Source of the DNA: Zea mays
Taxonomy: Eukaryota > Streptophyta > Magnoliopsida > Poales > Poaceae
DNA length: 64,000 bases
Assembly: GCF_902167145.1 (NCBI RefSeq)
Contig: NC_050101.1
Location: 132,710,990-132,774,989 of the forward strand
Reading direction: 5' to 3'
Shown: piece by piece, positions 34,714 to 46,753 of the stretch
Layout of the letters: the number at the start of each line of letters is the position of its first letter
How positions within the stretch are numbered: the stretch's first letter is position 1
Made by a program: the position numbers and the translations under genes
Notes under the pieces: generated by a model
Databases searched by the model: none
Told to the model about the DNA's origin: nothing
The model's input: only the letters and a program-made list of their open reading frames with translations

Positions 34714-34725
34714 TGGTATCAAAGC
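34714..34725 (+). other. Primer-binding site of the Sirevirus
   Basis: TGGTATCAAAGC follows the 5' LTR. The usual form is TGGTATCAGAGC (initiator methionine tRNA); here one base differs. Confidence 0.9.
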
Positions 34726-34760
34726 CCAGTACTTCATTAAGAGCCTAACCGCTCGAAGTG

Positions 34761-37352
34761 ATCTCGGGAGCTCATGCCAAGAAGGAGATGGTGACCGGCG
34801 AGAAGCCTGCCACAAGCCATGGGAAGGCTCCATCGGGGGAGTCCGGTAACAAGAAGAGGGAGGAATCACCTCCCCGTGTCAAGTCGCACCGGAGTGGCGA
34901 CAAGAAGAAGAAAACGAAGAAAGTGGTCTACTACGAGACCGATTCTTCGTCGTCCTCCACCTCCGGCTCCGACACGCCTTCCGTCACTTCTAAGCACCAT
35001 GAGCGCAAGAAGTTTAGTAAGATCCCCTTATGCTATCCTCGTATTTCCAAACGCACTCCTTTACTTTCCATCCCACTAGGCAAACCACCGGTTTTTGACG
35101 GTGAAGATTATTGTATGTGGAGTGATAAAATGAGGCACCATCTAACCTCACTCCACGCTAGTATTTGGGACATTGTTGAATTTGGTGCGCAGGAACCATC
35201 TGTAGGGGATGAAGGCTATGACTCGGACGAGGTAGCCCAAATCTGGCACTCCCAAGCCACCACTATACTCCTCGCCTCTCTAAGTCGAGAGGAGTATAAT
35301 AAGGTGCAAGGGTTGAAGAGTGCCAAAGAAATTTGGGACGTGCTAAAGACCGCGCACAAAGGAGACGAGGTGACCAAGATCACCAAGAGGGAAACGATCG
35401 AGGGGGAGCTCGGTCGCTTCATGCTTCACCAAGGGGAGGAGTCACAAGCCATGTACAACCGGCTCAAGACCTTGGTGAACCAAGTGCGCAACCTCGGGAG
35501 CACCAAATGGGATGACCATGAAATGGTCAAGGTTATTCTTAGATCACTCGTTTTTCTTAACCCTACACAAGTTCAATTAATTCGTGGTGATCCTAGATAT
35601 AAACTAATGTCTCCCGAGGAAGTGATAGGAAAATTTGTGAGCTTTGAATTGATGATCAAAGGCTCCAAGAAAATCATCGAGCAAGGCGCCACCTCGACAT
35701 CCGAGGTACAACCTGTCGCTTTCAAAGCGACGGAGGAGAAGAAGGAAGAGTCTACATCAAGTAGGCTTCCCATCGATGCCTCCAAGCTCGACAATGAGGA
35801 GATGACTTTAATCATCAAAAGCTTTCGCCAAATCCTCAAGCAAAGGAGGGGGAAGGATTACAAACCCCGCTCCAAGAAGGTTTGCTACAAATGTGGTAAG
35901 CCCAGTCATTTTATCGCTAAATGTCCTTTATCTAGTGATAGTGATAGGGATAACGACAAAAGGGGAAAGAAGAAAGAAAATAAGAAGTACTACAAGAAGA
36001 AGGGCGGCGATGCCCATGTTTGTCGGGAGTGGGACTCCAATGAGAGCGACTCCTCCGATGACGAGGACGCTGCAAACATCGCCATCAACAAGGGTCTTCT
36101 CTTCCCCAACGTCGGCCACAAGTGCCTCAGGGCAAAGGACGACAAAAAGAAGAAGGTAAAATCTAGAGCTTCCACTAAATACGCAACATCTAGTGATGAG
36201 GCTAGCTCTAGTGATAATGAGGATGATTTGCTCACCCTTTTTGCCAACTTAAACATGCAACAAAAGGAAAAATTGAATGAATTGATTAGTGCTATTCATG
36301 AGAAGGATGAACTCTTGGATAGCCAAGAGGACTTCCTTATTAAAGAAAATAAGAAGCATGTTAAAGTTAAAAATGCTTATGCTCAGGAGATAGAAAAATG
36401 TGAAAAATTAACTAGTGAGCTAAGCACTTGCCATGATACTATTTCCAACCTTAAATTTGAAAATGATAAATTGATTGCTAAGATTGAGAAATTAAATGAT
36501 AGTGATGATTCTCTTGTCAACCTTAGAAATGATAATGCTAACTTGATTGCTAAGATTGACAAATTGAATGCATCTCTCTCTAGCCTTAAAATTGAGAATG
36601 AAAAATTAATTGCTAAGGCTAAAGATTTAAATGTTTGCAATGTTTCTATTTCCAATCTTAGAGATAAGAATGCTATTTTACATGCTAAGATTGTTGAATT
36701 AAATACTTGCAAACCCTCTACATATACCGTTGAGCATGTTGCTATTTGCACTAGATGTATAGATACTAATGTTGATGCTATCCATAATCACATAGCTCAA
36801 CTTAGTGCTAAGATAAATGAGCATGACTTAGAAAATGAAAATTTTAAATTTGCTAGAAGCATGCTCTATAGTGGGAGACGCCCTGGGATTAAGGATGGCA
36901 TTGGCTTCCAAAAGAGAGATAATGTCAAGCTTAATGCCCCTAAGAAATTGTCTAATTTTGTTAAGGGTAAGGCTCCCATGGTTCAGGATAACGAGGGTTA
37001 CATTTTATACCCTACCGGTTATCCCGAACACAAAATTAGGAGAATTCATTCTAGGAAGTCTCACTCTGGCTCTCATCATGCTTTTATGTATAAGAGTGAG
37101 GCATCTAGTTCTAGGCAATCCACTCATGTTAAATTGCCTAAGAAGAAAACTCCTACTGCATCAAATGATCATAACATTTCATTTAAGACTTTTGATGCTT
37201 CATATGTTTTATCTAATAGATCAGGCAAAGTAGTTGCCAAATATGTTGGGGCCAAACACAAGGGCTCAAAGACTTGTGTTTGGGTACCCAAGGTGCTTGT
37301 TTCTAATGTGAAAGGACCCAAGACCGTTTGGGTACCTAAGAACAAGGCCTAA
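34761..37352 (+). pseudogene. Sirevirus gag, nearly intact but start codon changed
   Basis: Gag builds the particle and binds RNA. The frame is open for 863 codons from 34761. At the position where the related element at 1-984 has ATG-TCG-GGA, this one has ATC-TCG-GGA (34761), so the usual start is lost; the next in-frame ATG is 34788. Order: basic leader (KKKKTKK), UBN2-type core (FDGEDYCMWSDKMRHHL, about residues 110-260), zinc knuckle CYKCGKPSHFIAKC (about 374), acidic/lysine-rich region, then a long coiled coil (about 500-690) with repeated NxxLIAKIxKLN units. It ends in VWVPKNKA, a frame apart from pol. Confidence 0.9.
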
Positions 37353-40220
37353 ATTTGTTTTGTAGGTTTATGCATCCGTGGGCTCAAGTGGGATCATCGA
37401 TAGCGGGTGCACAAACCACATGACAGGGGAGAAAAGGATGTTCTCCTCCTATGAGAAAAACCATGATCCCCAAAGAGCTATCACATTCGGGGATGGAAAT
37501 TAAGGTTTGGTCAAAGGACTTGGTAAAATTGCTATATCACCTGACCATTCTATTTCCAATGTTTTTCTTGTAGAATCTTTAGATTACAACTTGCTTTCAG
37601 TTTCACAATTATGCAAAATGGGCTACAATTGTCTTTTTACGGATATAGGTGTTACTGTCTTTAGAAGAAGTGATGATTCAGTAGCATTTAAGGGAGTGTT
37701 AGAGGGTCAGCTATACTTAGTTGATTTTGATAGAGCTGAACTCGACACTTGCTTAATTGCTAAGACTAACATGGGTTGGCTCTGGCATCGCCGACTAGCC
37801 CACGTTGGGATGAAGAATCTTCATAAGCTTCTAAAGGGAGAGCACATTTTGGGACTAACGAATGTTCATTTTGAGAAAGACAGGATTTGTAGCGCATGTC
37901 AAGTAGGGAAGCAAGTTGGTGTTCATCATCCACACAAGAACATCATGACGACTGACAGGCGGCTTGAGCTACTCCACATGGATCTATTTGGCCCGATAGC
38001 TTACATAAGCATCGGCGGGAGTAAGTACTGTCTAGTTATTGTGGATGATTATTCTCGCTTCACTTGGGTGTTCTTTTTACAGGATAAATCTCAAACCCAA
38101 GAGACCTTAAAAGGATTCTTGAGACGGGCTCAAAATGAGTTCGGCTTGAGGATCAAGAAAATGAGAAGCGACAACGGGACGGAGTTCAAGAACTCACAAA
38201 TAGAAGGCTTTCTTGAGGATGAGGGCATCAAGCATGAGTTCTCTTCTCCCTACACGCCACAACAAAATGGTGTAGTGGAGAGGAAGAATAGAACTCTACT
38301 TGACATGGCAAGGACCATGCTTGATGAGTACAAGACTTCGGACCGGTTTTGGGCGGAAGCAATCAACACCGCTTGCTACGCCATCAACTGTCTCTACCTT
38401 CACCAAATCCTCAAGAAGACATCATATGAACTCCTAACCGGTAAAAAGCCCAATGTTTCATATTTTAGAGTCTTTGGTAGCAAATGCTTTATTCTTGTTA
38501 AAAGTGGTAGAAAATCTAAATTTGCTCCTAAGGCTGTAGAAGGCTTTTTACTTGGTTATGACTCAAACACAAGGGCATATAGAGACTTTAACAAGTCCAC
38601 AGGACTAGTTGAAGTTTCTTGTGACATTGTGTTTGATGAGACTAACGGCTCTCAAGTAGAGCAAGTTGATCTTGATGAGCTAGATGATGAAGAGGCTCCG
38701 TGCGTCGCACTAAGGAACATGTCCATTGGGGATTTGTGTCCTAAGGAATCCGAAGAGCTTCCACAAGCACAAGATCGACCATCTTCCTCCATGCAAGCAT
38801 CTCCACCAACTCATGATGAGGATCAAGCTCAAGATGATGAAAAATGAAGATCAAGAAGAGCCAACTCAAGAGGAGGACAATAATCAAGGGGGAGATGCTA
38901 ATGATCAAGACAAGGAAGATGATGAGGGTCAAAGACCGCCTCACCCAAGAGTCCACCAAGCAATACAAAGAGATCACCCCGTGAACTCCATCCTCGGTGA
39001 TATTCATAAGGGGGTAACCACTCGATCTCGTGTTGCACATTTTTATGAGCATTACTCTTTTGTGTCTTCTATTGAGCCATACATGATAGAAGATGCATTA
39101 AGGGATTCGGATTGGGTGTTGGCGATGCAAGAGGAACTCAACAACTTCACGAGGAATGAGGTATGGCATCTTGTTCCACGTCCTAACCAAAATGTTGTAT
39201 GAACCAAGTGGGTATTCCGCAACAAGCAAGATGAGCATGGTGTGGTGACAAGGAACAAAGCCCGACTTGTGGCCAAGGGATATTCACAAGTCGAAGGTTT
39301 GGATTTCGGTGAAACCTATGCACCCGTAGCTAGGCTTGAGTCAATTCGTATATTACTTGCCTATGCTACTTACCATGGCTTTAAGGTCTATCAAATGGAC
39401 GTGAAAAGTGCCTTCCTCAATGGACCAATCAAGGAGGAGGTCTATGTTGAGCAACCTCCCGGCTTTGAAGATAGTGAGTACCCTAACCATGTGTATAAAC
39501 TCTCTAAGGCGCTTTGTGGGCTCAAGCAAGCCCCAAAAGCATGGTATGAATGCCTAAGTGATTTTCTTATCACTAATGGCTTCAAAGTCGGAAAAGCTGA
39601 TCCTACTCTCTTTACTAAGACAATTGCAAATTATTTGTTTGTATGCCAAATTTATGTTGATGATATTATATTTGGGTCTACTAACAAATCTACTTGTGAA
39701 GAGTTTAGTAGGATCATGGTTCAAAAATTCGAGATGTCTATGATGGGGGAGTTGATGTATTTTCTAGGATTTCAAGTCAAGCAACTCTAAGAGGGCACCT
39801 TCATCACCCAAATGAAATATATTCAAGACATCCTCACCAAGTTTGGGATGAAGGATGCCAAGCCCATCAAGACACCCATGGGAACCAATGTGCATCTCAA
39901 CCTCGACACGGGAGGTAAATCCGTAGATCAAAAGGTATATCGGTCAATGATAGAATCTTTACTCTATTTATGTGCATCTCGACCGGATATTATGCTTTCC
40001 GTATGCATGTGTGCAAGATTCCAAGCTGATCCTAAAGAAGTTCACCTTAGGTCCATAAAACGAATCTTGAGATATTTAGTTCATACTCCTAAGTTTGGTC
40101 TTTGGTACCCCCGGAGATCCACCTTTGATTTAATTGGTTATCCAGATGCTGATTGGGCAGGGTGTAAGATTGATAGGAAGAGCACATCAGAGACTTGTCA
40201 GTTCTTGGGAAGATCCCTAG
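37353..40220 (+). pseudogene. Sirevirus pol, first part (protease, integrase, reverse transcriptase)
   Basis: Pol processes gag, copies RNA and inserts DNA. Protease: IIDSGCTNHM at about 37396. Stop TAA at 37501. Integrase 37507-38847: WHRRLAHVG zinc-binding start, MDLFGP, RSDNGTEF and QQNGVVERKNRTLLD give the D, D and E residues. A frameshift near 38840 moves to the frame of 38850-39202. Reverse transcriptase: TGA at 39200-39202 replaces a tryptophan position (VxTKW), then [12 protein letters not shown], and YVDDIIFGS (about 39653). TAA at 39788-39790, then SRPDI, IKRILRYL and PDADWAGC of RNase H. It is cut at 40220 by the Gypsy element. Confidence 0.93.
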
Positions 40221-40502
40221 TGTCGGCGTTTTGGACCCGGGGGACCCTCAACCGAGCCGACCAGTGAATTTTATCGTTGTGTGTCGCTGCCCAGATGGGT
40301 TGGCGCAAGATGGAACACAAGGGGAATGTATTATCTCGCACCGGGGGGTTCTCGTAGTAGGGGTTACAAGCGTCGCGAGAGGGAGAGAGAGAGCCTGTTC
40401 GTTTGCTCGTCCCCACGCGACCCCCTCCGTAGGAAGGCCCTGGACCTCCCTTTTATAGATGCAAGGAGAGGGTCCAGATGTACAATGGGGGTGTAGCTAT
40501 GC

Positions 40503-40675
40503 GCTAACGTGTCTGGCAGAGAAGTGCCTGAGCCCTGTGTACATGCCAACGTGGCTGTCGGAGAAGTGCTTGAGCCCTGTGTACGCGATAACGTGGCCGT
40601 CGGAGAAGTGCTTGAGCCCTGTGTACGCGATAACGTGGCCGTCGGAGAAGTGCCTGAGCCCTGTAGAAGCACAGC
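40503..40675. repeat. LTR minisatellite, about 42-bp unit, left copy
   Basis: Four units built on AACGTGGCCGTCGGAGAAGT, then GCTTGAGCCCTGTGTACGCG. They are nearly identical, with the first and last more divergent. The same array occurs in the other LTR at about 50350-50522. Confidence 0.9.
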
Positions 40676-40884
40676 TGGCGGTGCGGCTGGGATCCTGCTG
40701 ACGTCTCCTTGCTTCCGTAGGGGGCTGAGAACCACCGACGTCATGGACGCACGCGGGGAACCATCATTACCTATCACCGGGGTGAGCCAGATGGGACGCT
40801 GGTCTTGTTCCCTCGTAGCCTGAGCTAGCTAGGGGTAGGGTAATGATGTATCCCCTGTGGCGCGGTCGGTCCGAGCCCAAGGTC

Positions 40885-41060
40885 GGGCGAGGTGGAGAAT
40901 TCTCCTGAGGCCGAGGCCGGGGTCGGGCGAGGCGGAGACTTCTCCTGAGGCCGAGGCCAGGGTCGGGCGAGGACGCGATTCCTCCCGAGGCCGAGGCTGA
41001 AGCCGAGTCCTGGGGTCGGGCAAGGCGGAGGCCTAAGGTCAGGCGAGGCGGAGCTTCCTG
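40885..41060. repeat. LTR GC-rich repeat series, left copy
   Basis: Units of the form GGTCGGGCGAGGCGGAGACT, then TCTCCTGAGGCCGAGGCC, repeat irregularly. The right LTR (50731-50865) has fewer or shorter units. Confidence 0.8.
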
Positions 41061-42207
41061 TTGCGCCCGAGGCTGAACTCGGCTGTTGTCAGTCTTACCC
41101 CGATGGGTGGCACAGCAGTCGGAGCGGGGCGAGCGGCGCTATTTTCCTGTCAGGTCGGTCAGTGAAAGGGCGAAGTGACTGCGGTCACTTCGACCTTGCC
41201 GACTGAGGCGCACGTGTCAGGATAAGGTGTCAGGCGATCCCCGCATTAAATGTGCATGCGATACGGTCGGCTGGTGAGGCGATTTGGCCAAGGTTGCTTC
41301 ACAACGAAGCCTGCCCGAGCTGGGCTTCGGGCGAGTCGAGGGTGCGCCCACCGCCCGAGGAGGCCCTCGGGCGAGGCGTGAATTCGTCCGGGACTACTGT
41401 TCCCACCCGAGGCCGGGCTCGGGCGAGGCGAGATTGCGTCCCTTGGTAGACGAGGCCTTGACCTGAACCGTGCCCATCAGTCTCTGCGGTTTGTGCTGAG
41501 GGTGGTTACCGGCCGTGTTTAGGAGTGTTGGGGGTACCCCTAATTACGGTACCCAACAGTAGCCCCCGAGCCTCGAAGGGAGTGTTGGTACTCACTTGGA
41601 GGCTTTGCCACATTTTTTGTGAGGGGACCGGCCTTTCTTGGTTATATTTTGTTTCGGTGGGTGCGCGCGAGCACACCTGCCAGGTGTAGCCCCCGAGGCC
41701 TCGGAGGAGTGGTTTGACTCCTCTGAGGTCTTAATGCTTTTCGTGGTGCCTCGGTCGGCCTAGTTGTTCCCTCATGCGGCCTGGCCGTAGCCCGGGTGCA
41801 TGGTCAGGTTCCGAGTTTTTAGGCTGGTCTGTTGACGCTGTCAACAGTTTGGCTGTAGCCGGGTTGCGAGAGCAGCCCCCGAGCCTCTGCACGGAGCGAG
41901 AGGACGATCAAGGACTGTCTCGACTATTATTATACGCCCCTTCGTCGCCTTTTCGCAAGGAGGAAGGGGGGGAAGTGCCATGTTGCCCTCGGGGGGCGCC
42001 GAACATGGTGTTTCCAGTGAGTTGCTAACGGGTGATCCGAGTGGACGCCCGTGCCCCGTTCGATAAGGGTCGGCTAGTGGAACCGCTTAACCGAGCGTGA
42101 GTTGCCTTGCGTGGAAGGTGACAAGTGAGGTATCCGTATCCCGGAGGCGTAGGAGTCTCTCGGCTCGATCGGCCTTGCCTCTCAAGGCCTCTCTCGCTCA
42201 GCTTTAA

Positions 42208-42642
42208 GACCTTCGGCCGCTCTTCAATGAGCTGAAGCCGGAGGCAGTGGTGTCGGCGCGGACGGAGGCGGTGTCGGCTCGAATAGAGGCTTCGTCGGCC
42301 TAGGAGCAGGTGGCTTCCCAGGCCGAGGAGGTGCAGCAGCGGCGGCTGGAGCTTGGCCAGGTCGTCCGCGAGCGGGACTAATCCCGGAGTCACGCCGCCA
42401 AGGCCGTGAGCCGGGCTGAGGTCCTCGGGGGACAGCTGGCTGAGGCTACGGAGTGGCTAACCGGGGTGTCTGCTCGCCGGGGCCCTTGCGGAGAGCCTGG
42501 CCGTGAGGGCCCAAGCACAGTGCTGGCGTCCTCCTTCGAGGTGGAGATCCTTCCGCCCGTGTCGTCGTCTGAGGCTGGGCCAGGTTCCGCCGAGGGTGGA
42601 AACATCGCCGAGGGTGCTGCTGCTCCCCCTGCCTATGTCTGA
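42208..42642 (+). pseudogene. Antisense gene relic in the 3' region of the Tat-type element
   Basis: Plus-strand reading, opposite to the element's own genes, gives a coherent Ala/Glu/Gln/Arg-rich helical protein: LRPLFNELKPEAV, then EQVASQAEEVQQRRLEL, AEVLGGQLAEATEWL, and a Ser/Pro-rich tail ending PPAYV and TGA 42640. In-frame stops are TAA 42205, TAG 42301 and TAA 42379. Tat elements often carry an antisense gene of this kind; its function is not known. The better-preserved counterpart here is at 58615-61911. Confidence 0.65.
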
Positions 42643-42774
42643 ACCTGCAGGAACAGTTTGTCTATAGTATGCGTATGTTTTTTGCGGCCGCTGAGGCCTA
42701 AACATCTTATTGTCGTGTTATAAAGTTGTGTTTCCTTTCCTCTTGTTTTGAGTATCAGGACTTGTTCGTCGGTA

Positions 42775-43345
42775 GCAGAATCACTTATCCGAGCGAGAGT
42801 TACTTTTCGCGGAAGGTGATGAGTGAGGTATCCGTATCCCGGAGGCGTAGGAGTCCCTCAGCTCGGTCGGCCTTGCCGCTTACGTGCACTCTCACTCGTT
42901 TGCAGGATTCTGTTATCGATATAGTCGAGAAGGCACGAAAGTCGTTTTCTACCCGAGCATTAGGACTTGTTCGGTAGCAGGATCGCTTATCCGAGCGTGA
43001 GTTACTTTTCACGGAAGGTGATGAGTGAGGTATCCGTATCCCGGAGGCGTAGGAGTCCCTCGGCTCGGTCGGCCTTGCCGCTTACGTGTACTCTCGTCGT
43101 TTTTAGGATCCCGCTATCAATATAGTTGAAAAAGCGCGAAAGTCGTTTTCTACCCGAGCGTTTAGGACTTGTTCGATAGCAGAACCGCCTATCCGAGCGT
43201 GAGTTACTTTTCACGGAAGGTGATGAGTGAGGTATCCGTATCCCGGAGGCGTAGGAGTCCCTCGGCTCGGTCGGCCTTGCCGCTCAAGGTTCCTCTCGTC
43301 GTTTTCAGGGTTCCGTTATCGATATAGTTGAAAGTCGTTTTGGTA
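42775..43345. repeat. 202-bp tandem repeat in the 3' region of the Tat-type element
   Basis: Three tandem units, marked by GGTATCCGTATCCCGGAGGC at 42827, 43029 and 43231, so the period is 202 bp. A further single partial copy lies at about 42056-42200 (marker at 42129). Each unit also has GAGCGTGAGTTACTTTTC and CGTTTTCTACCCGAGC. Confidence 0.93.
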
Positions 43346-43529
43346 GAAAACTTTTCCTTTGGTAGAAAACTTTTCCGAGGAAAATTTTGACGCAGAGGGG
43401 GTTCCCCCCTTCTAGCCCCCGAGGGAGGGTCGGGCTTTGCCGAGGCAAGGCTGATCCTTCCTTGACGGTTAGACTTTATTTACGTATGTAAAGAAAAAAT
43501 GAGGTACATGAATGACTTGAAACATTTTA

Positions 43530-44497
43530 AGGGTAGAAGCGACGTAGCTGTTGGATGTTCCAAGCGTTGCTGTAGACCTCGCCTTGATCGTTGGCCAGCT
43601 TGTATGTCCCGGGCTTCAAAATCTTGGCGATGATGAACGAACCTTCCCAGGGAGGAGTGAGCTTGTGGCGTCCTCGGGCGTCTTGCCGCAGCCGAAGTAC
43701 CAAGTCTCCCACCTGGAAGCCTCGGGGTCGAACCATTCGGGCGTGGTAGCGTCGCAGAGACTGCTGATACCGCGCCGAGTGTAGTAAGGCTACGTCCCGA
43801 GCTTCTTTGAGCTGGTCCAGTGAATCTTCTCGGCTGGTCTGGTTGCTTTGGTCGTCGTACGCCTTTGTCCTCGGGGAACCGTATTCTAAGTCCGTGGGTA
43901 GGACGACCTCGGCCCATAGACTAGAAAGAACGACGAGAAACCCGTGGCTCGGCTTAGCGTCGTCCTCAGACTCCAGACCACCAAGGGTAGCTCTTTCATC
44001 TACCGCTTGCCAAACTTGTTGAGGTCGATGTAGATCCTCGGTTTAAGTCCCTGCAAAATCATACCGTTGGCACGCTCCACCTGCCCATTCGTCATGGGGT
44101 GAGCTACGGCGGCCCAGTCCACACGGATGTGGTGGTCCTCGCAGAAGTCCAGGAACTTCTTCCCAGTAAACTGCGTGCCATTGTCGGTGATGATGGAGTT
44201 CGGGACCCCAAAGCGATGGATGATGTTTGTGAAGAACGCCACCGCTTGCTCGGACCTGATGCTGGTTAGGGGTCAAACCTCGATCCACTTGGAGAATTTG
44301 TCGATGGCGACCAGCAGGTGCGAGAAGCCCCCGGGTGCCTTCTGTAAGGGACCGATGAGGTCCAGACCCCACACGGCAAACGGCCAGGTGATGGGTATTG
44401 TCTGCAGGGCCTGAGCGGGCAGGTGCGTCTGTCTTGCATAGAATTGACACCCTTAGCAGGAGCGTACAATCCTAGTGGCGTTGGCCACCGCGGTCGG
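43530..44497 (-). pseudogene. Integrase of the Tat-type element, broken
   Basis: In the family it joins element DNA to the chromosome. On the minus strand: after a stop at 44498-44500 (a tryptophan position in FYxP), the HHCC zinc-binding end, then WGLDLIGP, ITDNGTQF (about 44190) and NGQVERANGMI with the catalytic D, D and E, and the carboxyl end GDLVLRLRQDARGRHKLTPPWEGSFI...LRRFYP. Stops or shifts occur near 44455, 44275, 44000 and 43850. No chromodomain follows. Confidence 0.9.
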
Positions 44498-46753
44498 CTA
44501 GTAGAAACCTTGTTGGAAAGTGTTTCCAACGAGGGCCCGAGGTGCTGTATGGTGACCGCAAGCCCCCGAGTGTATTTCTTGCAACAACTCATGTCCTTGG
44601 GCGACGGATATGCATCGTTGGAGAATGCCCGAGGGGCCGCGGTGGTAGAGCTCCTTTTCATCACCCTGTAAGACGAACGACTTGGTGCGCCGCGCTAGTC
44701 GCCGGGCTTCGACCTTGTCGAGGGGTAGCTCTCCTCGGAGGAGATATTCTAGGTACGAGGCCTGCCAATTCGGGTTTGGCGTGACCCCATTCCGCTCTCC
44801 CTCGACGCGCAGGGCCTCACCCTCGGCGGCCGAGGGTACCTCGGGCTGGGCCGAGGCCTCCTCGGGCTCGGGCGTGTCGTCGATCTTGACGGAGGGTTGA
44901 TGTATGTCTCTGGAGAAGACGTCCGGGGGAACCGTTGTCCGCCCCGAGGCTATTTTAGCCAGCTCATCTGCAGTCTCGTTGTACCGTCGAGCGATATGGT
45001 TGAGTTCCAGCCGGTAGAACTTGTCTTCCAGGCGCCAAACTTCGTCGCAGTAGGCCTCCATCTTCCGGTCGCGGCAGTGGGAGTTCTTCATGACTTGGTA
45101 AATGACAAGCTGCGAGTCGCCACGAGCGTCGAGGCGCCAAACCCCTAGCTCGACGGCGATGCGCAGCCCATTAACCAAAGCCTCATACTCGGCCACGTTG
45201 TTTGACGCCGGAAAATGGAGGCGTATCACGTAGCGAAGATGCCATCCGAGGGGTGAAACAAAGAGCAAGCCAGTGCCTGCTCCGGTTTTCATGAGTGACC
45301 CGTCGAAGTACATGGTCCAAAGTTCGGCCTGGATCGGAGCTGTCGGCAATTGGGTGTCGACCCATTCCGCCAGGAAATCTTCCAAGACTTGGGATTTTAT
45401 GGCCTTCCGAGGGGCGAATGAGAGTGTTTCGCCCATGAGCTCCACTGCCCACTTTGCTATCCTACCCGAGGCCTCTCGGCACTGGATGATCTCCCCTAGG
45501 GGGAAGGATGACATCATAGTCACCGGATGAGACTCGAAGTAGTGTCGCAACTTTCGCCGCGTCAGAATTACCGTGTACAGTAGCTTCTGAATTTGCGGGT
45601 AGTGGATCTTGGTCTCGGATAGCACTTCACTGATGAAGTAGACCGACCTCTGGACGAGCAGTGCATGCCCTTCTTCTCGTCTCTCTACTACGATCGCGGT
45701 GCTGACCACCTGAGTGGTTGCGGCTACGTAGATCAAGAGGGCTTCTCCCGCAGCGGGGGGCACCAAGATGGGCACATTGGTAAGGAGTGCCTTAAGGTTT
45801 CCGAGGGCTTCTTCGACCTCGGGGGTCCAAGTGAAGCGCTCGACCTTCCTTAAGAGGCGGTACAAGGACAGCCCTCTCTTGCTAAGGCGCGAGATGAAGC
45901 GGCTCAGAGCCGCAAGGCATCCCATGACCCTCTGTACTCCTTTCAAATCTTTGATCGGTCCCATGTTGGTGATGGCCGCGATTTTCTCCGGGTTGGCCTC
46001 GATGCCCCGCTCGGAGACGATGAACCCCAGGAGCATGCCTCGGGGGACTCCGAAGACACACTTCTCAGGATTGAGTTTCACGCCCTTCGCTCTCAGACAC
46101 TTGAATGTCGTTTCAAGGTCAGAGAGGAGGTCGGAGGCTTTCCTCGTCTTGACAACGATGTCATCGACGTAAGCCTCGACCGTTCGGCCGATGTGTTCTC
46201 CGAACACGTGGCTCATGCACCTTTGGTATGTTGCACCTACATTCCTCAAGCCAAATGGCATAGTAATATAACAATACATGCCAAAAGGTGTGATGAAAGA
46301 AGTCGCGAGCTGGTCGGACTCTTTCATCTTGATTTGGTGATAGCCTGAATAGGCGTCGAGGAACGACAGGGTTTCGCACCCAGCAGTGGAGTCCACAATT
46401 TAATCGATGCGAGGCAGAGGGTAGGGAACCTTCGGACATGCTTTTTTCAACCCGGTGTAGTCGACTCACATCCTCCATTTCCCACCTTTCTTTTTCACAA
46501 GCACAGGGTTAGCTAACCATTCGGGATGGAATACCTCTTTGATGAACCCTGCGACCATTAGCTTGTGGATCTCCTCGCCTATGGCTCTGCGCTTTTCTTC
46601 GTCGAAACGACACAGATGCTGCTTCACGGGTCGGGCTCTGGCCCGGATGTCCAGTGAGTGCTCGGCGACATCCCTCGGTATGTCGGGCATGTCCGAGGGA
46701 CTCCACGAAAAATTTTTGGCGTTTGCGCGGAGAAAGTCGATGAGCACTGCTTC
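44498..46753 (-). pseudogene. Reverse transcriptase and RNase H of the Tat-type element, broken
   Basis: These copy the element RNA and remove it. On the minus strand: WLANPVLVKKKGGKWRM, stop TGA near 46466, a second stop at 46397, then FLDAYSGYHQI, ITMPFGLRNVGATYQR, and the catalytic box AYVDDIVVKT (about 46150). The connection domain follows, then RNase H with MYFDGSLMKTGAG (about 45300), NVAEYEALVNGL and RGDSQLV. The frame is open from 46396 to 44498 over 632 codons, the longest intact stretch of this element. Confidence 0.93.

Larger units (their letters stand above)
40221..41558 (-). repeat. 3' LTR of the Tat-type element
   Basis: 1338 bp, from TGTCGGCGTTTTGG to GTACCCAACA. A minus-strand TATA box lies near 40452-40458 (complement of TTTTATAG). 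It holds two minisatellites: four units of about 42 bp at about 40503-40670 and a GGTCGGGCGAGGCGGAG series at about 40885-41060. Confidence 0.93.

Noticed and set aside
45768..46172. Plus-strand frame over the Tat reverse transcriptase
   Set aside because: Shadow of the minus-strand polymerase, which has the catalytic motif.
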